Assembly: GCF_000163055.2 (NCBI RefSeq)
Contig: NC_022111.1
Coordinates: forward strand, 1,550,001 to 1,614,000
DNA length: 64,000 nt
Direction of reading: 5' to 3'
Source: Prevotella sp. oral taxon 299 str. F0039
Lineage (GTDB): Bacteria > Bacteroidota > Bacteroidia > Bacteroidales > Bacteroidaceae
Shown here: positions 53,633 through 62,753 of the stretch, one piece after another
How positions within the stretch are numbered: position 1 is the stretch's first letter
Layout: the number at the start of each line of letters is the position of its first letter
Made by a program: the position numbers and the translations under genes
The notes under the pieces: generated by a model
Told to the model about the DNA's origin: nothing
Seen by the model: only the letters and a program-made list of their open reading frames with translations
Databases searched by the model: none

Positions 53633-54643
53633 ATGGTAGATTACAAATCTTTAGGTCTTGTAAACACTCGTGAGATGTTTAAAAGAGCTATCAATGGCGG
53701 TTACGCTATTCCTGCTTTCAACTTCAATAACATGGAACAGTTGCAAGCAATTATTAAGGCAACATCTGATTTAAAGTCACCTGTTATCCTACAAGTGTCA
53801 AAAGGTGCTCGTGCTTATGCTAACGAAACACTTCTTCGTTACATGGCTCAAGGAGCTGTTGAATATGCAAAAGAACTTGGAAACAAACATCCAGAGATTG
53901 CTCTCCACTTAGATCATGGAGATACATTTGAAACATGTAAGAGCTGTATTGATTATGGTTTCTCATCTGTAATGATCGATGGTTCACACTTACCTTACGA
54001 TGAAAACGTTGCATTAACAAAGAAAGTTGTAGAATATGCACACCAATTTGATGTAACTGTTGAAGGTGAATTAGGCGTATTAGCTGGTGTTGAGGATGAT
54101 GTTGTTGCAGCAGAGTCACACTATACACACCCTGAAGAAGTAATAGACTTCGTTACTAAGACAGGAGTTGATTCACTTGCGATCTCTATTGGTACATCAC
54201 ATGGTGCTTATAAGTTCACTCCAGAGCAATGTACTCGTGATCCAAAGACTGGTCTTTTGGTTCCACCACCATTGGCATTCGATATCCTTGATGCTATTAT
54301 GGAGAAACTTCCAGGATTCCCAATCGTACTACATGGTTCTTCATCTGTACCTCAAGAGTATGTAAAAATTATCAATGAGAACGGCGGTAAGTTACCTGAT
54401 GCAGTTGGTATTCCTGAAGAACAACTTCGTAAAGCAGCTAAGAGTGCAGTATGTAAGATTAACATCGACTCTGACTCTCGTCTTGCTTTCACTGCTGCTG
54501 TACGTAAAGTATTTGCTGAAAAACCAGGAGAATTCGACCCACGTAAGTATTGTGGACCTGCACGTGACTTGATGACAGAGCTTTATGAGCACAAAGTTAA
54601 GAACGTTCTTGGTTCTGATTTCAAGCTAGCTCAAATCGACTAA
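53633..54643 (+). CDS. fba: Class II fructose-1,6-bisphosphate aldolase
   Basis: The 336-residue zinc enzyme cleaves fructose-1,6-bisphosphate to two triose phosphates in glycolysis and acts in reverse in gluconeogenesis. It has AIPAFNFNNMEQLQAI at the N-terminus, HLDHGD at 92-97 (catalytic Asp and zinc His), SVMIDGSHLPYDEN, EGELGVLAG and VLHGSSSVP, all class II signatures. Length is normal. The codon use looks regular for a highly expressed gene (many GCT, GGT, CGT codons). It is a single gene with a consensus promoter and its own terminator. Confidence 0.96.
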   Translation: MVDYKSLGLVNTREMFKRAINGGYAIPAFNFNNMEQLQAIIKATSDLKSPVILQVSKGARAYANETLLRYMAQGAVEYAKELGNKHPEIALHLDHGDTFETCKSCIDYGFSSVMIDGSHLPYDENVALTKKVVEYAHQFDVTVEGELGVLAGVEDDVVAAESHYTHPEEVIDFVTKTGVDSLAISIGTSHGAYKFTPEQCTRDPKTGLLVPPPLAFDILDAIMEKLPGFPIVLHGSSSVPQEYVKIINENGGKLPDAVGIPEEQLRKAAKSAVCKINIDSDSRLAFTAAVRKVFAEKPGEFDPRKYCGPARDLMTELYEHKVKNVLGSDFKLAQID

Positions 54644-54671
54644 TAAGATAATTTATTTCGATTTAATATTC

Positions 54672-54710
54672 AATAGGCGATAACTCATTGCGAGCTATCG
54701 CCTATTTTTA
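54672..54710 (+). terminator. Intrinsic terminator after fba
   Basis: Ten-bp arms ATAGGCGATA and TATCGCCTAT with an inner CTC/GAG stem, followed by TTTTTATATT. Confidence 0.9.
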
Positions 54711-54713
54711 TAT

Positions 54714-54801
54714 TAAAAGGATAGAACTTGCGTGATAAATTCAATGCTATTTCTATCAAAAAGTAATGCTATTGAGTACAAAATTCAATGCTATTGAAAA
54801 G
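54714..54801. repeat. 22-bp tandem repeat element, four units (copy 7 of 7)
   Basis: Units start at 54714, 54736, 54758 and 54780. Cores include TAAATTCAATGCTATTTC, AAAAAGTAATGCTATTGA and AAAATTCAATGCTATTGA. It starts within 4 bp of the fba terminator. Confidence 0.87.
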
Positions 54802-54923
54802 AGAAGAGGGGAGAATATTCTAACAAAAGCAATAAATTCAGAGTAAATATTCTTGAAGATAAAAAATAAAGCGTATTTTTGTTGCTCTTGAAAGATATCA
54901 GGTAAAAAGAAAAAGTTAGCATT

Positions 54924-56069
54924 ATGTTTATGAATAAGAATATAACGATAACAAAAATACTCTGCTGTTTGTTTGCCATTGTTGCGCTTATGGCTTGTGA
55001 TAAAGAGCCTTTTGATAATGGTAAAACACTGAAAAAGGAAGAAAAAGAAGCTCCAAAAGAAATCAACGACAACACATTATACGAGTTGCCTGTGGTGTTT
55101 CATGTGCTTTCGAACAGCACAACAAAGCAAGAATACATTCCAAACGACGTCGATTTGCGCCGACTTCTTTTTTATGTAAATGAACTTTATGCAGGTGGAA
55201 TTTATGGACCCAGTGTCAATATTCGTGTAAAGTTTGTTACTGCAACAGAAGATGAGGAGGGCAAGAAGATGACAACACAAGGCGTGGTGTATGATAAATG
55301 GGACGAGAAATACCCCATTAACTGCGAAGATTTCATGACCAACAACAGCAATAAATACACCAAATACCTTTGGGATCCAAATAAATATATCAATGTTTTC
55401 GTGTATCTTTTCGATGATGATGATAACGAGGCCGAGGTGTTAGGTATTAGTCACATGCCTTATAAAACCAAAGAAAACGCCACATTACAAGGACTTGAGC
55501 AAGTTGCCAGTGGAAAGATGACAAAGAAAAACATCGCTTTCCCCTTGTCGGTATCAATCAATGCAAAGTATATCAATACGCTTTCGGCTCGTTACAGTTC
55601 AGGTTTGAAAGAGAAAACCTTTAGAGGTTATAAGGAAGAAGATGTTGTTGTGACCCTTGCACACGAACTTGGACACTACTTAGGCTTGTTTCATGTGTTT
55701 GCAGAAGATAGCAAGAATGGAGTAGTAGATCAATGTTTTGATAGCGATTATTGCCAAGACACCCCTTCGTATAATAAAAAGCAATATGAAAGAGATTTAC
55801 AGGAATTGTCAAAACATTTGACATATGAGAATGTACATGAGATTTTTCAACGTACAGATTGTTCAGGAAAGGTTTATGAAGCCACCAATATTATGGATTA
55901 TGCTTATTGCTATTCTTACGCATTTACACCCAATCAGCAATATAGAATGCGCCAAGTGCTCTATTATAGTCCACTTATTCCAGGTCCAAAGAAAACGACA
56001 AACACTCGTAGTATCGCACCCGATAAAGTGCTCGACTTGCCTATTCGCATTTCAAAATGCCCTCGCTAA
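54924..56069 (+). CDS. Zinc metalloprotease lipoprotein (M43-like, metzincin motif)
   Basis: The 381-residue protein has a lipoprotein signal with Cys25 (VALMAC) and the metzincin zinc motif HELGHYLGLFH at residues 247-257 (His247, Glu248, His251, His257), followed by the Met-turn TNIMDYAYCY. Several Cys residues in the catalytic half may form disulphides. It matches the Bacteroidales group of zinc-dependent metalloproteinase lipoproteins. It would act at the cell surface on host or environmental proteins. The start may be 54924 or 54930. It is a single gene with a terminator shared with tsaE. Confidence 0.9.
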   Translation: MFMNKNITITKILCCLFAIVALMACDKEPFDNGKTLKKEEKEAPKEINDNTLYELPVVFHVLSNSTTKQEYIPNDVDLRRLLFYVNELYAGGIYGPSVNIRVKFVTATEDEEGKKMTTQGVVYDKWDEKYPINCEDFMTNNSNKYTKYLWDPNKYINVFVYLFDDDDNEAEVLGISHMPYKTKENATLQGLEQVASGKMTKKNIAFPLSVSINAKYINTLSARYSSGLKEKTFRGYKEEDVVVTLAHELGHYLGLFHVFAEDSKNGVVDQCFDSDYCQDTPSYNKKQYERDLQELSKHLTYENVHEIFQRTDCSGKVYEATNIMDYAYCYSYAFTPNQQYRMRQVLYYSPLIPGPKKTTNTRSIAPDKVLDLPIRISKCPR

Positions 56070-56118
56070 GGTGGTTGGTAGACTGCTTTCGACAGACTAT
56101 TGCGATAGCTATAAAAAC

Positions 56119-56158
56119 AAAAGAATGAGTCTTTGAAAATCAAAGGCTCATTCTTTTA
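56119..56158. terminator. Bidirectional terminator between the metalloprotease and tsaE
   Basis: Long arms AAAAGAATGAGTCTTTGA and TCAAAGGCTCATTCTTTT pair with one T-G wobble around a short loop. The outer A/T runs provide T-tracts on both strands. Confidence 0.88.
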
Positions 56159-56191
56159 TTATTAAACCCTTATATATAATAAGGTGAAAAA

Positions 56192-56605
56192 TTACATTTC
56201 AATTTCTCTTGTGCCGTCTTCTAAGGTGGTGATAGTAACCTTTTTAGCGTTAGCAGGCAACAATTCTTCAATCAATTCGGGCCATTCAATAAAGCAAAGC
56301 GAATTGCTATAGAAATAATCTTCATAGCCCATGTCGTACACTTCCTCTAACTTTTTAATGCGATAGAAATCGAAGTGGTATATCACCTTCGTCTCGTTGT
56401 CGGCATGATATTCGTTAACAATGGCGAAAGTAGGCGAGGTAATGACGTCATCTACGCCTAAACACTCACATACAGCCTTAATAAATGTGGTTTTTCCTGC
56501 ACCCATTGAGCCATAAAAAGCAAAAACAGTGCTACCATTTATGTTGTTAATAAATTCTTGTGCAGCAGTTTTAATGTCTGCGATACTATTGATTTTTATT
56601 TTCAT
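56192..56605 (-). CDS. tsaE: tRNA threonylcarbamoyladenosine biosynthesis ATPase TsaE
   Basis: The 137-residue ATPase helps TsaB and TsaD make the t6A modification at tRNA position 37. It has the P-loop GSMGAGKTT at residues 32-40, SPTFAIVNEY, and YHFDFYRIKKLEE with the conserved HxDxYR motif, then CFIEWPELI. All are hallmarks of the family, and length is normal. It is the last gene of the minus-strand run that begins with aroA and lies 22 bp behind porX; the same porX-tsaE pairing is seen in other Bacteroidetes. Confidence 0.95.
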   Translation of the reverse strand: MKIKINSIADIKTAAQEFINNINGSTVFAFYGSMGAGKTTFIKAVCECLGVDDVITSPTFAIVNEYHADNETKVIYHFDFYRIKKLEEVYDMGYEDYFYSNSLCFIEWPELIEELLPANAKKVTITTLEDGTREIEM

Positions 56606-56627
56606 TTTTATTGTTGTTGTGTAATGG

Positions 56628-58181
56628 TTATTTATTCTTTGGAGTTAAAGTGATGAGCGGAATCAACATTTCCTCCATGCTGATGCCACCATGTTGGAAT
56701 GTGTTTTTATAATAAGACACATAGTGATTGAAGTTGTTTGGATAGGCAAAGAAACCATCTCCCGTTGCAAATACATATTCAGTACTGATGTTTGGTGATG
56801 GAAGAAGTGCCTTTTGTGGATCTTTTATGCAAAAAACTTCTTTCTGATTATAGGCAAGTGTATTGCCAAATTTATATCGTAAGTTGCTATTGATATTCTT
56901 TTTACCGATGATTTTGATAGGTTTATTGGCACGAATACTACCATGGTCGGTTGTGATAATAATCTTATAGTCTTTTTCTGCCAATTGTTTTAGTAGCTCA
57001 CTCACTGCAGAATGCTTGAACCAACTTAAGGTTAAGCTTCGATAAGCTTGCTCATCTGATGCCAATTCACGCACCATCTTCGATTCTGTTCTTGCATGCG
57101 AGAGGATATCAATGAAGTTAATTACCAATACATTAAAATTATTTTTTTCAAGAGAACGAATGTTTTCGAGATACTTTTCCAACACCATTGAGTCGTTAGC
57201 CTTAAAGTATGAGAAAGTATCATGCCTTCTATAACGTTCAATTTGTGTTGCAATCAGCTCCTCTTCGTGTTGGTTCTTGCCCTCGTCTTCATCTTCTTCT
57301 ACCCATAAATGCGGGAACATTTTGGCAATGTTCATAGGCATTAATCCGCTAAAAATAGCGTTTCGGGCATATTGAGTGGCTGTGGGTAGAATGCTCATGT
57401 AAAGATCTTCGTCGATATCATATAGCAAAGCAATATCGTTATAGAGTGCCTTCCACTGGTCAAAACGCAGGTTGTCTAATATAAGTAGGAAGACTTTGTC
57501 TCCTTTATCAATAAGAGGAAAGAGCTTAGTTTTGAATATTTCAGGGCTCATCAAAGGCTTATTTGAATCCTTTCCGTTCACCCAACCAATATAATTTGCC
57601 TTTACATACTTAGTGAATCCGTTGTTAGCCTCTTCTTTTTGCATGCTTAGCATCTCGCTCATTGCGCTGTTTGTGTTGCTTAAATCAAGCTCCCAGCGTA
57701 CCAAACGCTTGTAAACATCGATCCAATCGTTATAGTTTGAACAGTTACTGATTTGAGTTGAGATGTCGAGAAAGCTCTGCTGATAATTCATTTGCGTTAC
57801 TTCTGTCTCAATTTCTTTGCGATGTATGTTCTTTTTTAACGATAGAATAATTTGGTTTGGATGAACAGGTTTGATGAGATAATCGGCAATTTTAGAGCCA
57901 ATTGCTTGGTTCATGATATCTTCTTCTTCGCTCTTTGTGAGCATAACAACAGGTGTTGAAGGGGTAATCTCTTTTATTTGCTGAAGCGTTTCCAATCCAG
58001 TTATACCAGGCATCATCTCATCTAACAAGATAAGGTCAAAGGAATGTTGTTTGCATTGCTCAATTCCATCGAAGCCATTGCTAACAGTTATCACCTCATA
58101 TCCTTTTTGTTTTAAGAATAAGACATGCGCTTTTAAAAGCTCAATCTCATCATCAATCCATAAAAGTAGTCCATTATTCAT
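56628..58181 (-). CDS. porX: PorX-type response regulator with PglZ phosphatase domain
   Basis: The 517-residue protein has a receiver domain (about 5-120) with WIDDE, Asp54 in LILLDEMMPG as the phosphorylation site, and Lys in YLIKPV. The middle is helical, and a PglZ/alkaline-phosphatase-like domain follows from about residue 220 (VFLLILDNLRFDQWKAL, IITTDHGSIRANKP with Asp-His metal ligands, QHGGISMEEMLIPL). PorX regulates and interacts with the type IX secretion system and the PglZ part hydrolyses oligonucleotides in studied members. It begins 3 bp after the porW-like stop codon, pointing to one transcript. Confidence 0.9.
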   Translation of the reverse strand: MNNGLLLWIDDEIELLKAHVLFLKQKGYEVITVSNGFDGIEQCKQHSFDLILLDEMMPGITGLETLQQIKEITPSTPVVMLTKSEEEDIMNQAIGSKIADYLIKPVHPNQIILSLKKNIHRKEIETEVTQMNYQQSFLDISTQISNCSNYNDWIDVYKRLVRWELDLSNTNSAMSEMLSMQKEEANNGFTKYVKANYIGWVNGKDSNKPLMSPEIFKTKLFPLIDKGDKVFLLILDNLRFDQWKALYNDIALLYDIDEDLYMSILPTATQYARNAIFSGLMPMNIAKMFPHLWVEEDEDEGKNQHEEELIATQIERYRRHDTFSYFKANDSMVLEKYLENIRSLEKNNFNVLVINFIDILSHARTESKMVRELASDEQAYRSLTLSWFKHSAVSELLKQLAEKDYKIIITTDHGSIRANKPIKIIGKKNINSNLRYKFGNTLAYNQKEVFCIKDPQKALLPSPNISTEYVFATGDGFFAYPNNFNHYVSYYKNTFQHGGISMEEMLIPLITLTPKNK

Positions 58182-58184
58182 AGC

Positions 58185-61100
58185 TTAAAAACCTTCAAGT
58201 TCATAATAATCATCTTCTAAATCAAAACGTTTTGTTTTCTTTTCGTCTTTCTTTTGCGAGTCTTTCTTCTCCTGTTTGTTTTGAGTTGGAGTTTTAGAAG
58301 CAGGCTCGCCAAAACCATCCCCAAAGTAAATTCCAGTGCGAGTAGTGGTGGTTTCCTCTTTTGCAGGCAACTTTTTAGGTTGCTGTTGGGGTGCCTTTGT
58401 AGTTGGTTTTGTTGCGGTTGGCTGCTTAGTTGCAGTATTTTGATGCTGTTTCCCCTTTGTTGTTGGGGCAGGAGTAGCCTTTGTTTCTTTCTTCGTGTCA
58501 TTGCTTGTCGATGCCTTTGGTTGAGGCTTTTCGTCTTCAATAATCACAGTTGTAGAGCCTTGTTGATTGCCTTGCAGAGGCGTTTGCTCTTTTATTTCTT
58601 CCAAAGGAATAATTGTTTCGGTCTTAGGAGCAACCAGTTCGGGTTCTAAAGGAATGACAGTTGCGCCATTATCAACGCTTTCTTTGGGTGCTTCTTCGGT
58701 TTTGTTATTGTCTAATTCCTTGGCGATTGTGATAGAACTTGGCTCGTTGAGTAACGTAATTGGTGGTAGTTTTGCAGTAGAGAAGTGCTTATTATAGAAC
58801 TTTTCGTATGCTTCATAACCCAAACCGCTATGGAGTAGTTCTGCATTTTTATTGCTGATGACATATATGTGCGCCTTACTGAGCAAACGAATGATATCCC
58901 TTTGTTGTCTAATTTTACGGGCATAGAGCAACGCTTCGTCGAAGTTGTTGAAGCCTCCAATCTGCATTTCCTCGCCATTAGGTGAGCTTTGGGTGTCGAT
59001 GTCGAAACTTCTTACAGGGAAACCCGTGAAGTTGTATTTCGCAATAGTATATAAAAGCTTGTTCTTATCGATAGAGTCTGGGTTGTAAACCATCAATACC
59101 ATGAATGGAATGTTGGTGTCGTTGGTAAACGATTGCACTGTGGTTGAGTCGGTGTTGTTCAACACTTCGCTTCTTTGACTCCACATTTTAGACATATCGA
59201 ACTTACCTCCTTGAAGCTTTCTACCTGCTTTTACACCATTAATAATATTGCCTGCAAGGTGGTTGAGTTTACTATTTGGGAAGTTGGTAACAATGTTTTC
59301 CAAGTCTTCTAAGCACTCTTTAGGCTCTCCATTGTTTAACTTTCCGAGCGCACCGATAAACAAAAACTTATCTCTATTGGCACCTTTAGGGAAACGTTTG
59401 CTTGATATTGCAAGATTGTTTCTAACCTTATAGATGTCGTTAGCTTTGAAAGCCTCGTATGTCTCGGCATATAATGAGTCTTCAAAGTGTTTTCCATTTT
59501 GCGCATCTTGCACGAAATAGGGGTCGGTTAAGATGCTTGTTAGCTCGTTTTTAGGATATTTATCCTTCAGAAGAGCAAGATAATGGTTGGCTTTAGCCGT
59601 ATTTTTGTTTCGTGAATACAATAGGTATAAATGATAATACGCCTCTGCCTCGTGGCTATTTCCGGGGAATTGGTTCTCTAAACGCATAAAGTTGCGTTCG
59701 CTTAAACGTAGGTTATCCAATTCATCTTTAAAGATAACAGCCGACTGATACAATGCGTTGCTTAGCTTATCGTTGCTTTCTTTGAGTTGTTCTGGCGTGA
59801 AAGGAATTTGCGCAAGATAGTAACTTCGCTTGTGAGGGTCGCTCGAATCGCTCATATTAGGAACCGAATCAGTAGGCGAGTCCATATCAATAACGTCTGT
59901 AGTGTCGTTGTTTTCTTGGCCAACTGCATTCTGTTTGTTGGTGTTTGTGCCCACAACAGTTTTGTTACTTCGTTGCCAGTTGTCGGTATTCTCACGTCTT
60001 CCCCAAAGCTTTTCGAATGCAGCTTTACCCTGATTCACCACTTGTTGGTTGTAGAAATACCATTGTTTAGAGTCATTAGCATTGTTATTGCTAATGATAT
60101 CACGTCCATCGTCTACGTCAAAGCCCCCATTTTCTCTTTGAATGTTGCGTGCATTGTCTTCTTGTTCCTTGCTTCTTTCTTCCTTTTCCTTCTTCTTTCG
60201 AGCCGTAATAACACGATCAATGGCAGCATTACGATCACTTTCAGGCATTAAAGCCAATGCTTGTAGCGAGTCTTGAAGGGCAATTTCGTTGGTAAAAGGA
60301 ACCAATTTATCCAATATTGTCGACTTTTTCGATAGCTCAGAATAGTCCTCTCGCTCCTTATCTATCAAGCCAATAGCCTCTCCATAGCATGTCTTTGCTT
60401 TGTCGTATAGCTCCTTATTCCAGTAGATATCACCGAGTTTAAGTAGTAATACGCCTTTTTCAACACCATTACGGGTGCTCTCTTTTCGTCCTTTTTCATA
60501 CGAACCGATAGCTTTTAATGAGTCTTTTTGAAGTAGATAGATATTTCCTAATGCGTAATAAATGCGGTCTTTATAATCCTTATTCTTATCAGAAAGAGCC
60601 ATTCTTCTTAGCTTTCCAGCCATTTTAGCTGATTGTTGATCAGCCAATACCTCTGTCATTGCGATGCGAGCATTGAACTCTGTTTCATAAGGAGGATTCA
60701 AACGAACAACGTGTTGATATGCTTTATAAGCCTCATTGTTATTCCCTAATAGTTCTTGAAGCTGTCCCATGAGAAACCATTCACGTGCTTTCTGCTTTTT
60801 TCTCATCTCTTGTTGAATCACTTTGCGAAGATAAACCACCGCCTTTTGATAGTCTTTTGTATGGATATAGTAATCTGCTAAAGTGTAGTTCCATTCCTTT
60901 TGCGCTCTCCAATGAATGGAGTCACGTTGCATATTGCGGATAACATCTTCTGCATCGTATAGCCATCCTTGTTCAATATAGCATTTCGCGAGCCACGCAC
61001 GAGCCCTTCCGTAGATGGCAGGTTGCGTCTTATATAGTCTACTCATATACGAAAAGGTTGCCGATGCCTCATCAAATTCGCCCTTATGGAATTGAGAACG

Positions 61101-61535
61101 TCCCATAAGTAACCATACTTTCCAAATGAATGGGTTATATTCTTTGCGACTAAGCCATTCTACATCTTTCTCGGTTTTGCGTCTTTGTTTCGTCCATTCT
61201 GGTCTTTTATTGATGCTATGCAACTTAATTGCCTTCTTAGACTTTTCTATTGCTCGATCAAAACTACCACTTCCGAGACTTTTCGATTGTTTATTGGCAA
61301 CTGTATAGAGTGGAATAAGCTCTGTAAAGTTATCCTTATTCGACTTTTCTTTCTCCAAAGCACCATCTATATATGCCAGTTTACCATTATAATAAACATT
61401 ATATCGGGTGTTAAAACCTTGCCACCATCGGCTACTAGCAGTGTTTTTATGCGATGAACAAGCCATTGTTGTTAGTAGAACTATCAACATTATCAATGGA
61501 ACTGATATGGCTTTCAATTGTTTCACGTCGTTCAA
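58185..61535 (-). CDS. porW: PorW/SprE-like TPR lipoprotein (type IX secretion)
   Basis: The 1116-residue protein has a lipoprotein signal with Cys26 (LTTMAC) followed by the SprE/PorW opening: WWQGFNTRYNVYYNGKLAYIDGALEKEK, then LGSGSFDRAIEKSKKAIKLHS. About residues 140-460 are tetratricopeptide-like helical repeats, a Lys/Glu/Asn-rich linker follows, and a second TPR-like block covers about 580-760. The last 170 residues are low-complexity (Pro, Thr, Lys, Gln). In the periplasm PorW/SprE connects to the PorKN rings of the type IX system. The protein is longer than the P. gingivalis PorW, mainly because of the tail. Homologues also occur in Bacteroides lacking T9SS, so the exact role is not certain. 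Confidence 0.78.
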   Translation of the reverse strand: MNDVKQLKAISVPLIMLIVLLTTMACSSHKNTASSRWWQGFNTRYNVYYNGKLAYIDGALEKEKSNKDNFTELIPLYTVANKQSKSLGSGSFDRAIEKSKKAIKLHSINKRPEWTKQRRKTEKDVEWLSRKEYNPFIWKVWLLMGRSQFHKGEFDEASATFSYMSRLYKTQPAIYGRARAWLAKCYIEQGWLYDAEDVIRNMQRDSIHWRAQKEWNYTLADYYIHTKDYQKAVVYLRKVIQQEMRKKQKAREWFLMGQLQELLGNNNEAYKAYQHVVRLNPPYETEFNARIAMTEVLADQQSAKMAGKLRRMALSDKNKDYKDRIYYALGNIYLLQKDSLKAIGSYEKGRKESTRNGVEKGVLLLKLGDIYWNKELYDKAKTCYGEAIGLIDKEREDYSELSKKSTILDKLVPFTNEIALQDSLQALALMPESDRNAAIDRVITARKKKEKEERSKEQEDNARNIQRENGGFDVDDGRDIISNNNANDSKQWYFYNQQVVNQGKAAFEKLWGRRENTDNWQRSNKTVVGTNTNKQNAVGQENNDTTDVIDMDSPTDSVPNMSDSSDPHKRSYYLAQIPFTPEQLKESNDKLSNALYQSAVIFKDELDNLRLSERNFMRLENQFPGNSHEAEAYYHLYLLYSRNKNTAKANHYLALLKDKYPKNELTSILTDPYFVQDAQNGKHFEDSLYAETYEAFKANDIYKVRNNLAISSKRFPKGANRDKFLFIGALGKLNNGEPKECLEDLENIVTNFPNSKLNHLAGNIINGVKAGRKLQGGKFDMSKMWSQRSEVLNNTDSTTVQSFTNDTNIPFMVLMVYNPDSIDKNKLLYTIAKYNFTGFPVRSFDIDTQSSPNGEEMQIGGFNNFDEALLYARKIRQQRDIIRLLSKAHIYVISNKNAELLHSGLGYEAYEKFYNKHFSTAKLPPITLLNEPSSITIAKELDNNKTEEAPKESVDNGATVIPLEPELVAPKTETIIPLEEIKEQTPLQGNQQGSTTVIIEDEKPQPKASTSNDTKKETKATPAPTTKGKQHQNTATKQPTATKPTTKAPQQQPKKLPAKEETTTTRTGIYFGDGFGEPASKTPTQNKQEKKDSQKKDEKKTKRFDLEDDYYELEGF

Positions 61536-61549
61536 TGCGCTGTTTAATA

Positions 61550-62359
61550 TTAGTGAGTACGTTGCAGAATGGTTTTGAATGCTTTGCTTAAAGCATATAT
61601 CACAATACTAATAAAGATGATAGAAGCACCTGAAGGCACGTTAAACCAATAGCTAATGCTAAGACCTAGTAAGCAATCTAACCAGCCAAATGCAATACTT
61701 AAATAAATCATTCGCTTGAAATTGTAGGTAAATAAGTTCGCAGTCATTTGTGGAATGGTGAGCAAGCTCATTGCCAATACAATTCCAACCATGCGCAATG
61801 TAGAAACAATAGCCATGGCAATGAGAATCATAAGAATGTATTCAATTGTTTGAACAGGCAATCGTTGCGACTTAGCAAAAATGGGATCGAAAGCTACACA
61901 GATGATTGTTTGATAGAAAAACACAAACAAAATGGTGGTGATAAAGCATAAAGAGCCAAGCAAAATAAGGTCGGGAATACCAATAGTAAGGATACTTCCG
62001 AATAAGAACGAAGGCAAATCGGGCATAAAACCAGGCGTTAAGAAACTGCAAATAATACCGATGCTCATTCCAAGAGTCCAAAACATAGCAATTGCAGAGT
62101 CTTCTCTTATGTTTCCTTTAGTAGACAACCATTGCACGCCACAAGCACTCATGATAGAGAATACCATTGCAGATAGAATGGGATTGATGCCCAAGAACAC
62201 CCCAATACCAATGCCCCCGAAAGATGCATGCGTAATTCCTCCACTTATAAAAACCAGTCTTCGGGTTACAATATAGGTACCAATAATTCCACAAAGGATA
62301 CTTGCGAGCAAGCTTCCGATGAGTGCATGTTGAAAGAAAGAATAGTTTAAAATATCCAT
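61550..62359 (-). CDS. Metal ABC transporter permease (ZnuB/MntB family)
   Basis: The 269-residue protein has eight or so hydrophobic helices and the ABC-3 family pattern: FQHALIGSLLASILCGIIGTYIVTRRLVFISGGITHASFGGIGIG near the start and AMAIVSTLRMVGIVLAMSLLTIPQMTANLF later. It would form the membrane channel for zinc, manganese or iron import. The ATPase and binding protein are not within the window, and the next genes are porW and porX, so the permease appears separated from its partners. The preceding gene encodes a small Cys-rich membrane-anchored protein with no gap between them. Confidence 0.92.
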   Translation of the reverse strand: MDILNYSFFQHALIGSLLASILCGIIGTYIVTRRLVFISGGITHASFGGIGIGVFLGINPILSAMVFSIMSACGVQWLSTKGNIREDSAIAMFWTLGMSIGIICSFLTPGFMPDLPSFLFGSILTIGIPDLILLGSLCFITTILFVFFYQTIICVAFDPIFAKSQRLPVQTIEYILMILIAMAIVSTLRMVGIVLAMSLLTIPQMTANLFTYNFKRMIYLSIAFGWLDCLLGLSISYWFNVPSGASIIFISIVIYALSKAFKTILQRTH

Positions 62360-62752
62360 TTAGTTGTTTTCTATCATCATTATCATTTCGTCTTTCAAAT
62401 CATTAGGAATATTAATGCCCCGTATAGTCAAGCTTCTATTCCAGTCGGCAACCTCCTTTTGATTCATAGTATAAAGTATTTCACGAAACTGTTCAATTTC
62501 TTTTTCAGTGTAACTATCGCTTTCTCTGCTAATAAAAGCGTCTAGTTCTTCATCGTCAAAGTATTCCACTTCCTTCACAGCTGCCTCCAATATGCAGTCG
62601 TGAATGCAGTGTTCGTCTTCTCCATTGCATGTCGAACACGAACCAGAACCTTCGAGAATAACATCGTCTTTGCCCGCTTTTTTATGAGAGATAAGTCCTA
62701 AAAGGGCAGCAAAACAGCCCAATACAACAAGAGATAAAATTAATATAAGCAT
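62360..62752 (-). CDS. Small membrane-anchored Cys-rich protein
   Basis: The 130-residue protein has an N-terminal membrane helix (LILILSLVVLGCFAALLGLIS) and then a short Cys cluster: Cys39 and Cys42 (CSTC), Cys49 and Cys53 (CIHDC), flanked by acidic residues. The rest is acidic and helical. The family is seen in Bacteroidetes beside metal permeases but has no assigned function; annotations as a phospholipase exist without clear motif support. The spacing of Cys and His (CSTCNGEDEHCIHDC) could bind a metal ion or an iron-sulfur cluster. It directly abuts the permease gene and lies 1 bp behind aroA. Confidence 0.75.
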   Translation of the reverse strand: MLILILSLVVLGCFAALLGLISHKKAGKDDVILEGSGSCSTCNGEDEHCIHDCILEAAVKEVEYFDDEELDAFISRESDSYTEKEIEQFREILYTMNQKEVADWNRSLTIRGINIPNDLKDEMIMMIENN

Positions 62753-62753
62753 A

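Noticed and set aside
58254..58649. A 131-residue plus-strand frame inside porW
   Set aside because: It is antisense to the low-complexity tail of the PorW/SprE-like gene and its Cys/Leu/Phe-rich composition is a mirror of that Lys/Gln/Thr-rich tail.
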